Part shown: positions 56,326 through 64,000 of the stretch, piece by piece | How positions within the stretch are numbered: the first letter of the stretch is position 1 | Layout of the letters: the number at the start of each line of letters is the position of its first letter | The notes under the pieces: model-generated | Told to the model about the DNA's origin: nothing | What the model saw: the letters and a program-made list of their open reading frames with translations, nothing else | The model's database searches: none | Position numbers and translations under genes: made by a program | Assembly (NCBI GenBank): GCA_004331795.1 | Contig: SJSR01000001.1 | Location: 1 to 64,000 of the forward strand | Direction of reading: 5' to 3' | Source: Erythrobacteraceae bacterium CFH 75059 | GTDB lineage: Bacteria; Pseudomonadota; Alphaproteobacteria; Sphingomonadales; Sphingomonadaceae | DNA: 64,000 nt

Positions 56326-57606
56326 ATGAACGCACCTTGGAAAAGCGGCATGGGCGGCCGCGATCCGTTCGCCGCCTTCCTCTGCGACGAAGCGGCGCTG
56401 GACGTGCTGCGCCCGGTCGTCATCGAGATGGGGTGGCAGCCCGAGAAATGCGCCAAGGGCGGGCTGCGCAACGCGGTCCAGTCCCTTTCCGTCTCGGCCA
56501 GTCCGAACATCCTGATGGTGGACCTGTCCGAAAGCGGCGATCCGCTCAACGACATCAACGGTCTCGCCGAGGTGTGCGAACCGGGCACGGTGGTGATCGC
56601 GGTGGGGCAGGTGAACGACGTGCGGCTGTACCGCGACCTCCTTGCCAGCGGGATTCAGGACTACCTGCTGAAGCCGCTCTCGGCGACGCAGCTTCGCGAC
56701 GCGCTGAACCAGGCGCAGGCCATCTTCGCCGCCCCCAAGGCGGGGGATAACCACGCCGCGCGGCGCCACATCTCGACGGCGGTGGTCGGCACGCGCGGGG
56801 GTGTGGGCGCCTCGACACTGGCGACGTCGCTCGCCTGGCTGTTCAGCACCACGCACAAGCTGCCCACCGCGCTGCTCGACCTCGACGTGCATTTCGGCAC
56901 GGGCGCGCTGGCCATGGATCTCGAGCCCGGCCGGGGTCTGACGGACGCGATCGACAATCCGAGCCGCATCGACGGCCTGTTCATCGAACGCGCGATGATC
57001 CGCGCCAACGACAACCTGGCCATCCTGTCGGCGGAGGCGCCGATCAACTCGCCGCTGCTGACCGACGGCACCGCCTTCCTGCAGCTGCAGGAGGAGTTCC
57101 GCCAGGCGTTCGAGATGACGGTGGTGGACCTCCCGCGCAACATGCTGATCAACTTCCCTCACCTGCTGGCCGACGTGAACGTGGTCGTGGTCACGACCGA
57201 CATGACGCTGGCCTCGGCGCGGGACACGATCCGCATCCTCTCCTGGCTTAAGGCCAACGCCTCGCACGCCACGACGCTGGTGGCGGCGAACAAGGTGCAG
57301 ACCGCGGCGGCCGAGATCTCCAAGGCGGACTTCGAGGCGTCGATCGAGCGCGGCATCGATTTCTTCATCCCGTACGACCAGAAGGCGGCGGCGCACGCGG
57401 CCAAGCTGGGCCAGCCCTTCGTTCAGGCGAACGGCGCGAGCAAGCCGGCGGCGGTGATGGCGCAGATCGGCGAGACCATCATCGGCAGCGCGGACGAGCA
57501 GTCCGACAGTCCGGCGAAGGGCAAGAAGTCGCTGCTGGGCGGATTCGATCTCAAGTCGATGATCTCCCGCAAGGCGGGAAAGACGGCGCAGAAGGTCGGG
57601 GCCTGA
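56326..57606 (+). CDS. cpaE: Pilus localisation ATPase CpaE/TadZ
   Basis: Positions the pilus machine at the pole in Caulobacter. The 426 residues have an N-terminal receiver-like domain (about 15–130, ILMVDLSESGDPLNDI) and a ParA/MinD-type ATPase domain. The loop VVGTRGGVGASTLATS is the deviant P-loop with Ala in place of the usual Lys, common in CpaE. LLDLDVHFGTGALAMDL and VVDLPRNM follow. The end is basic (KSLLGGFDLKSMISRKAGK). In many relatives cpaF comes next; here the following gene is tadB after 52 bp. Confidence 0.94.
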   Translation: MNAPWKSGMGGRDPFAAFLCDEAALDVLRPVVIEMGWQPEKCAKGGLRNAVQSLSVSASPNILMVDLSESGDPLNDINGLAEVCEPGTVVIAVGQVNDVRLYRDLLASGIQDYLLKPLSATQLRDALNQAQAIFAAPKAGDNHAARRHISTAVVGTRGGVGASTLATSLAWLFSTTHKLPTALLDLDVHFGTGALAMDLEPGRGLTDAIDNPSRIDGLFIERAMIRANDNLAILSAEAPINSPLLTDGTAFLQLQEEFRQAFEMTVVDLPRNMLINFPHLLADVNVVVVTTDMTLASARDTIRILSWLKANASHATTLVAANKVQTAAAEISKADFEASIERGIDFFIPYDQKAAAHAAKLGQPFVQANGASKPAAVMAQIGETIIGSADEQSDSPAKGKKSLLGGFDLKSMISRKAGKTAQKVGA

Positions 57607-57658
57607 CCGGGGTGCCGGATCGACGGCGCCGCGTGCCGGATCGTGAAAGGGTGACGCG

Positions 57659-58630
57659 ATGAGCTTTGTTCAGACCATGCTGCTGGCCGCGGGACTGCTC
57701 GCGCTGATGATCATGGGCTACATGCTCGTGAGCGAGCCGTCCACAGGCAAGGCCACGCAGCGCCGCCTCCAGGCGGTCCGCTACCGCCACTCGGACAGCA
57801 CCGACGCCAAGGTCGAGAGCCAGCTGAAGAAGGCGATCGCCGCGCGCAAGCCGAAGGTCCACCACGCCGCCGGCTCGCAGTCGCGGATCCAGGCCCTCGC
57901 CCTGCGGCTCGACCGCACCGGCAAGAACTGGACGGTCACGCAGTACATCTACGTGTCGCTGGGCCTTGCCCTCGTGGTGGCGCTGCTGCTCTATGTGAGC
58001 TTCGGCACGCTCGCGCTTGCCCTGCTGTTCGGCGTCGTCGTCGGTGCCGGCCTGCCTCACCTGCTGGTCGGGCGGCTGATCACCAAGCGGACCAACGCCT
58101 TCAACGCGAAGTTCCCGGACGCCATCGAGCTGCTCGTGCGCGGCCTGCGTTCGGGTCTGCCCGTCACCGAGACACTTTCGGTCGTCGCCTCCGAGGTTCC
58201 GGCGCCGGTGGGCACGGAGTTCAAGACGATCGTGGAACGGATCAAGATCGGCCGGACCATGGAGGACGCGCTGCAGGAGACCGGCGACAAGCTCGGCATT
58301 CCCGAGTTCAACTTCTTCTGCATCACCCTCGCCATCCAGCGGGAGACCGGCGGCAATCTGGCCGAGACCCTGTCCAATCTGAGCGACGTGCTGCGCAAGC
58401 GCGCGCAGATGAAGCTCAAGATCCGCGCCATGAGCTCGGAGTCGAAGGCCTCGGCCTACATCGTCGGCGCCCTGCCGTTCCTCGTCGCGGCCATGATCAC
58501 CTGGATCAATCCCGAGTATGTCAGCGGGTTTGTCACGGACCAGCGGCTGATCGTCGCCGGCATCGGCGGCGCGATCTGGATGAGCATCGGCGCCTTCATC
58601 ATGGCCAAGATGGTCAGCTTCGAAATCTGA
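57659..58630 (+). CDS. tadB: Pilus inner-membrane protein TadB (T2SSF family)
   Basis: Platform protein of the Tad pilus. The 323 residues have an N-terminal helix and two further hydrophobic regions. The T2SSF domain (about 150–290) includes KFPDAIELLVRGLRSGLPVTE, MEDALQETGDKLG, AIQRETGGNLAETLSNLS and RAMSSESKASAYIVGALPF. AAAGGG precedes the ATG. tadC follows 22 bp downstream. It normally works with the CpaF ATPase, which is not in this window. Confidence 0.95.
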   Translation: MSFVQTMLLAAGLLALMIMGYMLVSEPSTGKATQRRLQAVRYRHSDSTDAKVESQLKKAIAARKPKVHHAAGSQSRIQALALRLDRTGKNWTVTQYIYVSLGLALVVALLLYVSFGTLALALLFGVVVGAGLPHLLVGRLITKRTNAFNAKFPDAIELLVRGLRSGLPVTETLSVVASEVPAPVGTEFKTIVERIKIGRTMEDALQETGDKLGIPEFNFFCITLAIQRETGGNLAETLSNLSDVLRKRAQMKLKIRAMSSESKASAYIVGALPFLVAAMITWINPEYVSGFVTDQRLIVAGIGGAIWMSIGAFIMAKMVSFEI

Positions 58631-58652
58631 CGCGCAGGAAGGGGCTGCACGC

Positions 58653-59660
58653 ATGAACACTCCCGCCGGACCGACCCTGCTGGGCGTCGACGTCATCATG
58701 ATGGGCACCGTGCTCGCCGCGGTGGCGGCGATGGCGGTCATGCTCGCCATCTACGCGGCGGTCACCGTGCGCGATCCGATGGTCAAGCGCGTCAAGGCGC
58801 TCAACGCCCGGCGCGAGCAGCTCAAGGCCGGCATCGTCACGAGCAACGCGAAAAAGCGGCAGAGCCTGGTCCGCAAGACCGACACCACCGAACGGGTCAA
58901 GGACACCCTCGGCCGGATGAAGGTCCTCCAGGACACGCAGATCCAGGACATTCAGCAGAAGCTCGCCTATGCCGGTTTCCGCAACAAGGATCTGGCCGTG
59001 CTGGTCATCATGGCCCGGCTGGTCCTGCCGATCGCTTTGGGTGGCCTGGTCGGCCTCGCGGTTTACGCCTTCGACTTCTTCCCGGACTGGGGCCAATTCA
59101 AGCGGTTCATCGCCTTCGCCGGCGCCACCCTCCTCGGCTACAAGGGGCCGGAAATCTATCTCAAGAACCTGGCCACCAAGCGCACCGAGGCCATTCGCAA
59201 GGGCCTGCCCGACGCGCTCGATCTGCTGGTCATCTGCGCCGAAGCGGGTCTGACGGTCGATGCCGCCTTCAACCGCGTGGCCAAGGAACTCGGCCGTGCC
59301 TATCCCGAGCTTGGCGACGAGTTCCTGCTGACCTCCATCGAGCTGAGCTTCCTCAGCGAACGCAAGAAGGCTTTCGACAATCTTGCCTACCGCGTCAATC
59401 TGGAGGCGGTGAAGGGCGTGGTCACGACCATGGTCCAGACCGAGAAGTACGGAACGCCGCTAGCCTCGGCGCTTCGTGTGCTGTCGGCCGAGTTCCGCAA
59501 TGAACGGATGATGCGCGCGGAGGAGAAGGCCGCGCGCCTGCCGGCGATCATGACGATCCCGCTGATCCTGTTCATCCTGCCGGTGCTGTTCATCGTCATC
59601 CTCGGTCCGGCCGCCTGCGACATCTCCGACGCATTCAGCGGCGGGGCCATCGGCGGCTGA
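58653..59660 (+). CDS. tadC: Pilus inner-membrane protein TadC (T2SSF family)
   Basis: Second platform protein, paralogous to TadB. The 335 residues have an N-terminal helix, a basic stretch (KRVKALNARREQLK), two mid helices and the T2SSF domain with GLPDALDLLVICAEAGLTVDAAF, FRNERMMRAEEKAARLP and the C-terminal span TIPLILFILPVLFIVILGP. It is the last gene of the pilus locus. A hairpin follows before the convergent SDR gene. TadD-, TadE- and TadF-type genes are not present after it. Confidence 0.94.
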   Translation: MNTPAGPTLLGVDVIMMGTVLAAVAAMAVMLAIYAAVTVRDPMVKRVKALNARREQLKAGIVTSNAKKRQSLVRKTDTTERVKDTLGRMKVLQDTQIQDIQQKLAYAGFRNKDLAVLVIMARLVLPIALGGLVGLAVYAFDFFPDWGQFKRFIAFAGATLLGYKGPEIYLKNLATKRTEAIRKGLPDALDLLVICAEAGLTVDAAFNRVAKELGRAYPELGDEFLLTSIELSFLSERKKAFDNLAYRVNLEAVKGVVTTMVQTEKYGTPLASALRVLSAEFRNERMMRAEEKAARLPAIMTIPLILFILPVLFIVILGPAACDISDAFSGGAIGG

Positions 59661-59682
59661 ACCACAGCGGCGCCGGACCACG

Positions 59683-59716
59683 GCGCGGGCGCGGCGCGGA
59701 CACGCCGCTCCCGCGC
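59683..59716. terminator. Hairpin between convergent tadC and SDR genes
   Basis: GCGCGGG-C-GCGGCG and CGCCGC-T-CCCGCGC pair with one mismatch around a CGGACA loop, giving a 13-bp GC-rich stem. No T-run follows on either strand. Position between two converging genes favours a shared transcription end or insulator, but it is not a textbook intrinsic terminator. Confidence 0.4.
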
Positions 59717-59724
59717 TGCGCGGT

Positions 59725-60510
59725 TCAGCGGGGCGCCATCCGGATGGCGCCGTCGAGGCGGACGTCCTCGCCGTTGAAGTAGCCGGTCTCGATCATGCAC
59801 AGCGCCAGCCGGGCATACTCCTCCGGCCGGCCGAGGCGCTTGGGAAACGGCACGGAGGCGTTGAGCGCCTCGATCGCCTTTTCCGGCAGGCCCATGAGCA
59901 GCGGCGTGTGGAAGATGCCCGGCAGGATCGTGTTGACCCTGATGCCTTCGTTCATCAGGTCGCGCGCGATCGGCAACGTCATTCCGACGACCCCTGCCTT
60001 GGACGCCGAATAGGCTGCCTGGCCGATCTGGCCATCTTCGGCCGCGACGGAAGCCGTGTTGACGATCGCCCCGCGCTCGCCTTCGTCATTAAGCGGGTCA
60101 AGCGTCATCATCCCCGCCGCCGATTTCGCGATGCAGCGGAAGGTGCCGATCAGGTTCACCTGAATGACGAACTCGAACGCGGACAGCGGGTAGTGCTTGA
60201 TCTCGCCGGTCTGCTTGTCCCGGCTGGCGGTCTTGATCGCGTTGCCGATGCCCGCGCAGTTCACGAGGATCCGCTCCTGCCCGTGCGCCTGGCGCGCGGT
60301 GGCGAACCCGGCATCGACATCCTGTTCGCTGGTGACATTGACCTTGCAGAACACGCCGCCGACCTCGTCGGCAAGCGACCGCCCCTTCTCCTCGTTCATG
60401 TCGAAGATCGCCACCTTGGCGCCCTTCGACGCCAGCAGCCGCACGGTGGCGGCACCCAATCCCGACGCTCCGCCCGTCACCACGGCGGGCGTGCTGCTGC
60501 CGACATCCAT
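59725..60510 (-). CDS. Short-chain dehydrogenase, 3-hydroxyacyl-CoA dehydrogenase type II-like
   Basis: Classical SDR of 261 residues with TGGASGLG (12–19), an aspartate after beta2 (FDMNEE) for NAD, NCAG, and catalytic Ser154, Tyr167 and Lys171. LPGIFHTPLLMGLPEKAIEAL and FPKRLGRPEEYARLA match the HSD17B10/3-hydroxy-2-methylbutyryl-CoA dehydrogenase group. Pairing with a thiolase 26 bp upstream on the same strand fits a role in fatty-acid or branched-chain acyl-CoA oxidation. The ATG at 60510 follows AGGAGAAC and is preferred over longer frames. Confidence 0.9.
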   Translation of the reverse strand: MDVGSSTPAVVTGGASGLGAATVRLLASKGAKVAIFDMNEEKGRSLADEVGGVFCKVNVTSEQDVDAGFATARQAHGQERILVNCAGIGNAIKTASRDKQTGEIKHYPLSAFEFVIQVNLIGTFRCIAKSAAGMMTLDPLNDEGERGAIVNTASVAAEDGQIGQAAYSASKAGVVGMTLPIARDLMNEGIRVNTILPGIFHTPLLMGLPEKAIEALNASVPFPKRLGRPEEYARLALCMIETGYFNGEDVRLDGAIRMAPR

Positions 60511-60536
60511 TCCCGTTCTCCTGTCTGTCTGAAAGG

Positions 60537-61706
60537 TCAGAGCGCCTCGACGATGGTGACGTTGGCGACGCCGCCGCCCTCGCACATCGTCTGCAGGCCG
60601 TAGCGCTTGCCCCGCGCCCTGAGCGCATGGACCAGCGTGGCCATGAGTTTTGTGCCGCTGGCGCCGAGCGGATGGCCGAGCGCGATGGCGCCTCCGTTGA
60701 CGTTCAGTCGCTCCGGGTCGGCGCCGGTGTGCTTCAGCCAGGCGAGCGGCACGGAGGCGAACGCCTCGTTGACCTCGAACAGGTCGATGTCATCGATCCG
60801 CATGCCGGCACGCTCGAGCGCGCGGTCAGTGGCGAACAGCGGCTCTTCCAGCATGATCACCGGGTCGCCGGCCGTCACCGTGAGGTTGACGATCCGCGCC
60901 AGCGGCGTCAGCCCGTGACGTTTCAGCGCCTCTTCCGACACGACGAGCACCGCGCTCGACCCGTCGCAGATCTGGCTGGCCGACGCGGCGGTGATCCGGC
61001 CCTCGGGGCTGAGCAGCTTGACCGAGGCGATGCTTTCCAGCGTGGCGTCGAAGCGGATGCCCTCGTCCACGTCGTGCTGTTGCGGCCCGTCGGGCGTGTC
61101 CACCTCGATCGGGACGATTTCCCTGGCAAAGGCCCCCTCCTGCGTCGCCGCCTTCGCCCGCTCGTGGCTGCGCAGCGCGTAGCGGTCCAGTTCCTCCTTG
61201 GACAGGTCGTGCTTCTGCGCCATCATCTCGGCGCCGACGAACTGCGACCACTGGATGCCGGGATATTTCGTTTCGAGGCCGGGCGACTTGTAGTGCCCCA
61301 GCCCCTCTTTCATGTGGAACATGGCGGTGGACCCCATGGGCACCCGCGACATGCTTTCGACCCCGGCGGCGATGACGACATCCTGCGTGCCGCTCATCAC
61401 CGCCTGCGCGGCAAACTGGATCGCCTGCTGCGAGGAACCGCACTGCCGGTCGATGGTCACGGCCGGGGTCGACTGCGGCAGGCGCGAGGCCAGCACGGCG
61501 TTGCGGCCGACCTGCATCGCCTGCTCGCCGCCCTGACTGACGCAGCCCATGATCACGTCGTCCACGGCGCCGGGGTCGATCCCGCTGCGCTCGACCACGG
61601 CGTTCAGCGCATGAGCCGCGAGATCCACCGGGTGAACCCCGGCCAGACGCCCGCCGCGTTTGCCGCCCGCCGTCCGGAGCGCATCGACGATATAGGCGGT
61701 GGACAT
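60537..61706 (-). CDS. Acetyl-CoA C-acyltransferase (thiolase)
   Basis: Degradative thiolase that cleaves 3-ketoacyl-CoA with CoA. The 389 residues have the nucleophile C89 in IDRQCGSSQQA, the His in NGGAIALGHPLGASG near 345 and the second Cys in MCEGGGVANV near 375. EVNEAFASVPLAW is also present. The ATG at 61706 is preceded by GGGAG; an ATG ten codons earlier is possible but less likely. It forms a likely operon with the SDR. Confidence 0.95.
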   Translation of the reverse strand: MSTAYIVDALRTAGGKRGGRLAGVHPVDLAAHALNAVVERSGIDPGAVDDVIMGCVSQGGEQAMQVGRNAVLASRLPQSTPAVTIDRQCGSSQQAIQFAAQAVMSGTQDVVIAAGVESMSRVPMGSTAMFHMKEGLGHYKSPGLETKYPGIQWSQFVGAEMMAQKHDLSKEELDRYALRSHERAKAATQEGAFAREIVPIEVDTPDGPQQHDVDEGIRFDATLESIASVKLLSPEGRITAASASQICDGSSAVLVVSEEALKRHGLTPLARIVNLTVTAGDPVIMLEEPLFATDRALERAGMRIDDIDLFEVNEAFASVPLAWLKHTGADPERLNVNGGAIALGHPLGASGTKLMATLVHALRARGKRYGLQTMCEGGGVANVTIVEAL

Positions 61707-61785
61707 GACGACGCTCTCCCTCGTTGCTGTTTGCAACGGGTTTACGGCGGCCGCCCCGGAGGGTCAAGCCGGGGGGCGGTGCGCC

Positions 61786-62328
61786 TCAGCGGACGCGCAC
61801 TGCGCGCAGGCCCGGCCGCCCGGCGACGGACAACCTGTAGCTGCCCAGCAGGCCGCGCGTGACGGTCGCCTCCTGCCCGACACGCGGCAGTGTCTGGAAG
61901 TAGCCGCTCTCCGTCGTCTGCCACACCGCATCGTCGATCTGCACCAGCCAGTTGCCCGAGCGCGTCGTCTGCACCGCCCGGATGGTGCCCGTGACCGATT
62001 CCGGTTCCTCGTCCGCGCCACCGTCCCGCACACCCGGAAACAGCCGCACTCCGCCGAGTGGCAGGCCGAACAGCGACCGGCGGGCCGCGCGCACCTCCTC
62101 GATGCTGGTGACGGCGATCCGGCCTTCCCGCCGCTCCTCCTCCAGCGCCGCGACCGTACGGTCGTAACAGGCGAGCCGTTCGGCATCGGCCGGCAGGCTC
62201 CTGCAGTCGACCACCGCCCGCAACGGCGCCGGCGGCTCGGCGGAAGCACTGCGTCCTTCCTGCGCCGCAGCCGGCAACGCCAGAACCGCCGCCCACGCGG
62301 CCAGAAGCACTCGGCAAGACCTCGTCAT
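61786..62328 (-). CDS. Small exported protein, unknown
   Basis: Not a named family to me. The 180-residue product has a signal peptide (RVLLAAWAAVLALPAAAQ). A motif near the mature N-terminus, DCRSLPADAERLACYDRTVAAL, has two cysteines. Then come a charged helix (LEEERREGRIAVTSIEEVRAARR) and a C-terminal beta-rich part (SVTGTIRAVQTTRSGNWLVQ, QEATVTRGLLGSYRLSVAG). Similar short exported proteins with an ERLACYD motif recur in alphaproteobacteria. The ATG at 62328 starts the signal peptide; the frame extends upstream without conserved features. It is divergent from the TonB receptor. Confidence 0.75.
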   Translation of the reverse strand: MTRSCRVLLAAWAAVLALPAAAQEGRSASAEPPAPLRAVVDCRSLPADAERLACYDRTVAALEEERREGRIAVTSIEEVRAARRSLFGLPLGGVRLFPGVRDGGADEEPESVTGTIRAVQTTRSGNWLVQIDDAVWQTTESGYFQTLPRVGQEATVTRGLLGSYRLSVAGRPGLRAVRVR

Positions 62329-62548
62329 GTCAGCAAATCCTCGACCCTCAGCCTCAATCAGCCCCGCCTTTTTGCGCCGGCGCGCCTTGAACAGCAATGT
62401 TGCTGTTTTGCGACAGTGCAGATGGATCATGAGGCGCGGCGGCACTGCGCGATTGCGGGGCGCATTGTTCCTGAATAACCACCGCAGCCAATCACGCCTC
62501 GCTGCGGGCGGCGCGTGCATTGTCGAATCACCAGCAAGGACGTCATCC

Positions 62549-64000
62549 ATGTCGCAATCCTACCGCCGTCACCTGATGACCGGATCGCTCCTCGCGAGCG
62601 CGTTCGTTCTCGCTCAGCCCGCTTACGCGCAGGCCGCCCGGGACCAGAACCGCCCGGCCGAGAACCTCCAGGTCGCCCCGGCCGAAGCGGCGCCGGACAG
62701 CCAGTTCGAGCCCGGCTCTGAAATCGTCGTCACCGGCACGCTGATCCGCAACCCCAACATCGAAGCGTCGGCGCCCGTGACCTCCATCGGCCGCGCCGAA
62801 GTCGAGCTGCAGCAGGTCAACGTCGCCGAGGAACTGCTGCGCGAGATCCCGGGCGTCGTGCCCTCGATCGGCTCGCAGGTGAACAACGGCAATGGCGGCG
62901 CCTCCTTCGTCAACCTGCGCGGCCTCGGCACCAACCGCAACCTGGTGCTGGTTGACGGGCGGCGCATCGTGCCGGCCAACATCGGCGGCGCGGTCGACCT
63001 CAACAACATCCCGCTCGCCCTGCTCGAGCGGACGGACGTGCTGACCGGCGGCGCCTCGACCACCTACGGTGCGGACGCGGTCGCCGGTGTCGTGAACTTC
63101 GTCACCCGCCGCAACTTCGCCGGCATCGATCTCGGCCTCAGCCAGCAGATCACCGAGCGCGGCGACGGCAACATCTTCCGCGGCGACCTGACGGTCGGCG
63201 CGAACTTCGACGATGGCCGCGGCAACGCCGTGCTGTCGGTCGGCTACCAGAACGCCAACCCGGTGTTCCAAGGCGCGCGCGACTTCTCGCGGTTCAACGT
63301 CGACTCCGTTTCCGGCAATGCCGGCGGTTCGGGCACCAGCGTGCCGACCCGCGTGTTCATCCCCGGCACCGGCACCCGCGTGCTCGACAACGGCGTGTTC
63401 CGCCCGGCAACGCCGGCTGATGCGTTCAACTTCAACCCGTTCAACATCTTCCAGACGCCGTTCGAGCGCTTCAACATCTACGGCGCCGCTAACTACGAGG
63501 TGACGCCGGGGATCGAGGTCTATGCCCGCGGCCTGTTCTCCAAGAACACGGTCTCGACCATCATCGCTCCGTCGGGCGCCTTCGGCTCGCAGCTGACCTT
63601 TGGCGTGAACAACCCGTTCCTGAGCGACGCGGCCGCCAACACGCTGTGCCTCGCCTCCGGCGCGACGCAGGCGGCCTGTACGGCGGCGCGCACGGCTGCT
63701 CCGGGTTCGGCGGCGGACATCCGCCTGACCAACATCGTGCAGCGCCGCTTTGTCGAAGGCGGCGGTCGCGTGTCCGAGTACACCACCACCCTGTTCGACA
63801 CGGTGATCGGTGTCCGCGGCGACATCACGGACAACATCGGCTTCGACCTGTTCGGCTCGTACGGCGAGAGCGAGAACACGCAGCGCCAGCGCAACAACGG
63901 CCTGCTGTCGCGTCTTCGGCAGTCGGTGGATGCGGTGCGCCTGCCGAACGGGCAGATCGCGTGCCGCAACACCGCCAATGGCTGCGTCCCGCTCAACATC
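62549..64000 (+). CDS. TonB-dependent receptor, partial (C-terminus beyond right edge)
   Basis: Outer-membrane gated transporter. 484 codons are visible and remain open to the edge. A signal peptide (ending AQPAYA) is followed by the TonB-box region (SEIVVTGTLIRNP). The plug domain (about 60–170) has NVAEELLREIPGV, VNLRGLGTNRNLVLVDGRR and TDVLTGGASTTYGADAVAGVVNFVTRR. The first barrel strands and long loops follow. Relatives in sphingomonads take up sugars, peptides or siderophores. No regulator or transport partner is in view, so the substrate cannot be told. The 220 bp upstream is shared with the divergent exported protein and shows no clear operator. Confidence 0.95.
   Translation, partial: MSQSYRRHLMTGSLLASAFVLAQPAYAQAARDQNRPAENLQVAPAEAAPDSQFEPGSEIVVTGTLIRNPNIEASAPVTSIGRAEVELQQVNVAEELLREIPGVVPSIGSQVNNGNGGASFVNLRGLGTNRNLVLVDGRRIVPANIGGAVDLNNIPLALLERTDVLTGGASTTYGADAVAGVVNFVTRRNFAGIDLGLSQQITERGDGNIFRGDLTVGANFDDGRGNAVLSVGYQNANPVFQGARDFSRFNVDSVSGNAGGSGTSVPTRVFIPGTGTRVLDNGVFRPATPADAFNFNPFNIFQTPFERFNIYGAANYEVTPGIEVYARGLFSKNTVSTIIAPSGAFGSQLTFGVNNPFLSDAAANTLCLASGATQAACTAARTAAPGSAADIRLTNIVQRRFVEGGGRVSEYTTTLFDTVIGVRGDITDNIGFDLFGSYGESENTQRQRNNGLLSRLRQSVDAVRLPNGQIACRNTANGCVPLNI

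Overview
The window is about 69% G+C and reads as chromosome of an alphaproteobacterium, most likely Sphingomonadales. The basis is the gene set and order: a complete dcw cell-wall/division cluster with a sphingomonad-style MraZ and a long FtsL, the argS–SPOR–nagZ–tatABC string, type-2 ArgC, Bpt leucyltransferase, a Cpa/Tad pilus locus, a TonB-dependent receptor, and small exported membrane proteins ending in Pro-Ile-Ser. Genus is not resolved. No rRNA, tRNA, CRISPR array, insertion sequence or prophage block was seen.

Layout. (1) 1–20.6 kb, minus strand: a TPR protein cut by the left edge, then the dcw operon, which in transcription order is mraZ, rsmH, ftsL, ftsI, murE, murF, mraY, murD, ftsW, murG, murC, murB, ddl, ftsQ, ftsA, ftsZ. 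Nearly every junction is a 4-base ATGA or GTGA overlap. The only sizeable internal gap (145 bp) precedes ftsZ. The mraZ leader carries about 10-bp-spaced GGGA(A) repeats and two hairpins. (2) 20.6–22.2 kb, minus: lipoprotein, small membrane protein and a 2Fe-2S ferredoxin. (3) 22.2–36.8 kb, mostly plus: DNA glycosylase, S9 peptidase, SDR, ccmAB, M17 aminopeptidase, an SH3 protein lacking the expected peptidase domain, argC, the nitrogen pair glnB-glnA, a Na+/Ca2+ antiporter, a GH24 lysozyme and a secreted DUF1996 protein. phhB and map lie on the minus strand here. (4) 36.9–41.7 kb: bpt and ilvA (minus), a YtcJ-like amidohydrolase and two related small membrane proteins (plus). (5) 41.8–47.7 kb, minus: a lipoprotein, argS, SPOR protein, nagZ and tatABC. 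(6) 47.8–52.4 kb: ispH, thrB, rnhA (plus); FAD oxidoreductase and alpha/beta hydrolase (minus). (7) 52.4–59.7 kb, plus: pilus locus cpaA-cpaB-cpaC-cpaD-cpaE-tadB-tadC. (8) 59.7–62.3 kb, minus: thiolase plus SDR and a small exported protein. (9) 62.5 kb to the right edge, plus: the N-terminal part of a TonB-dependent receptor.

How the genes connect. The dcw block carries soluble UDP-MurNAc-pentapeptide synthesis (MurB–MurF, Ddl), the lipid steps (MraY, MurG) and the septal machinery (FtsW, FtsI, FtsL, FtsQ, FtsA, FtsZ). NagZ and two SPOR-type or SPOR-adjacent proteins add wall recycling and septum binding. GlnB and GlnA couple nitrogen sensing to glutamine synthesis.

The window is mainly core genome. 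The points most worth a second look are what is missing or unexplained: no cpaF ATPase or flp pilin in the pilus locus, no scpAB between nagZ and tatA, the truncated SH3 protein, the PIS-tailed small membrane proteins, the lysozyme/DUF1996 pair, and the mraZ leader. I did not find a clearly new multi-gene defence or mobile system.
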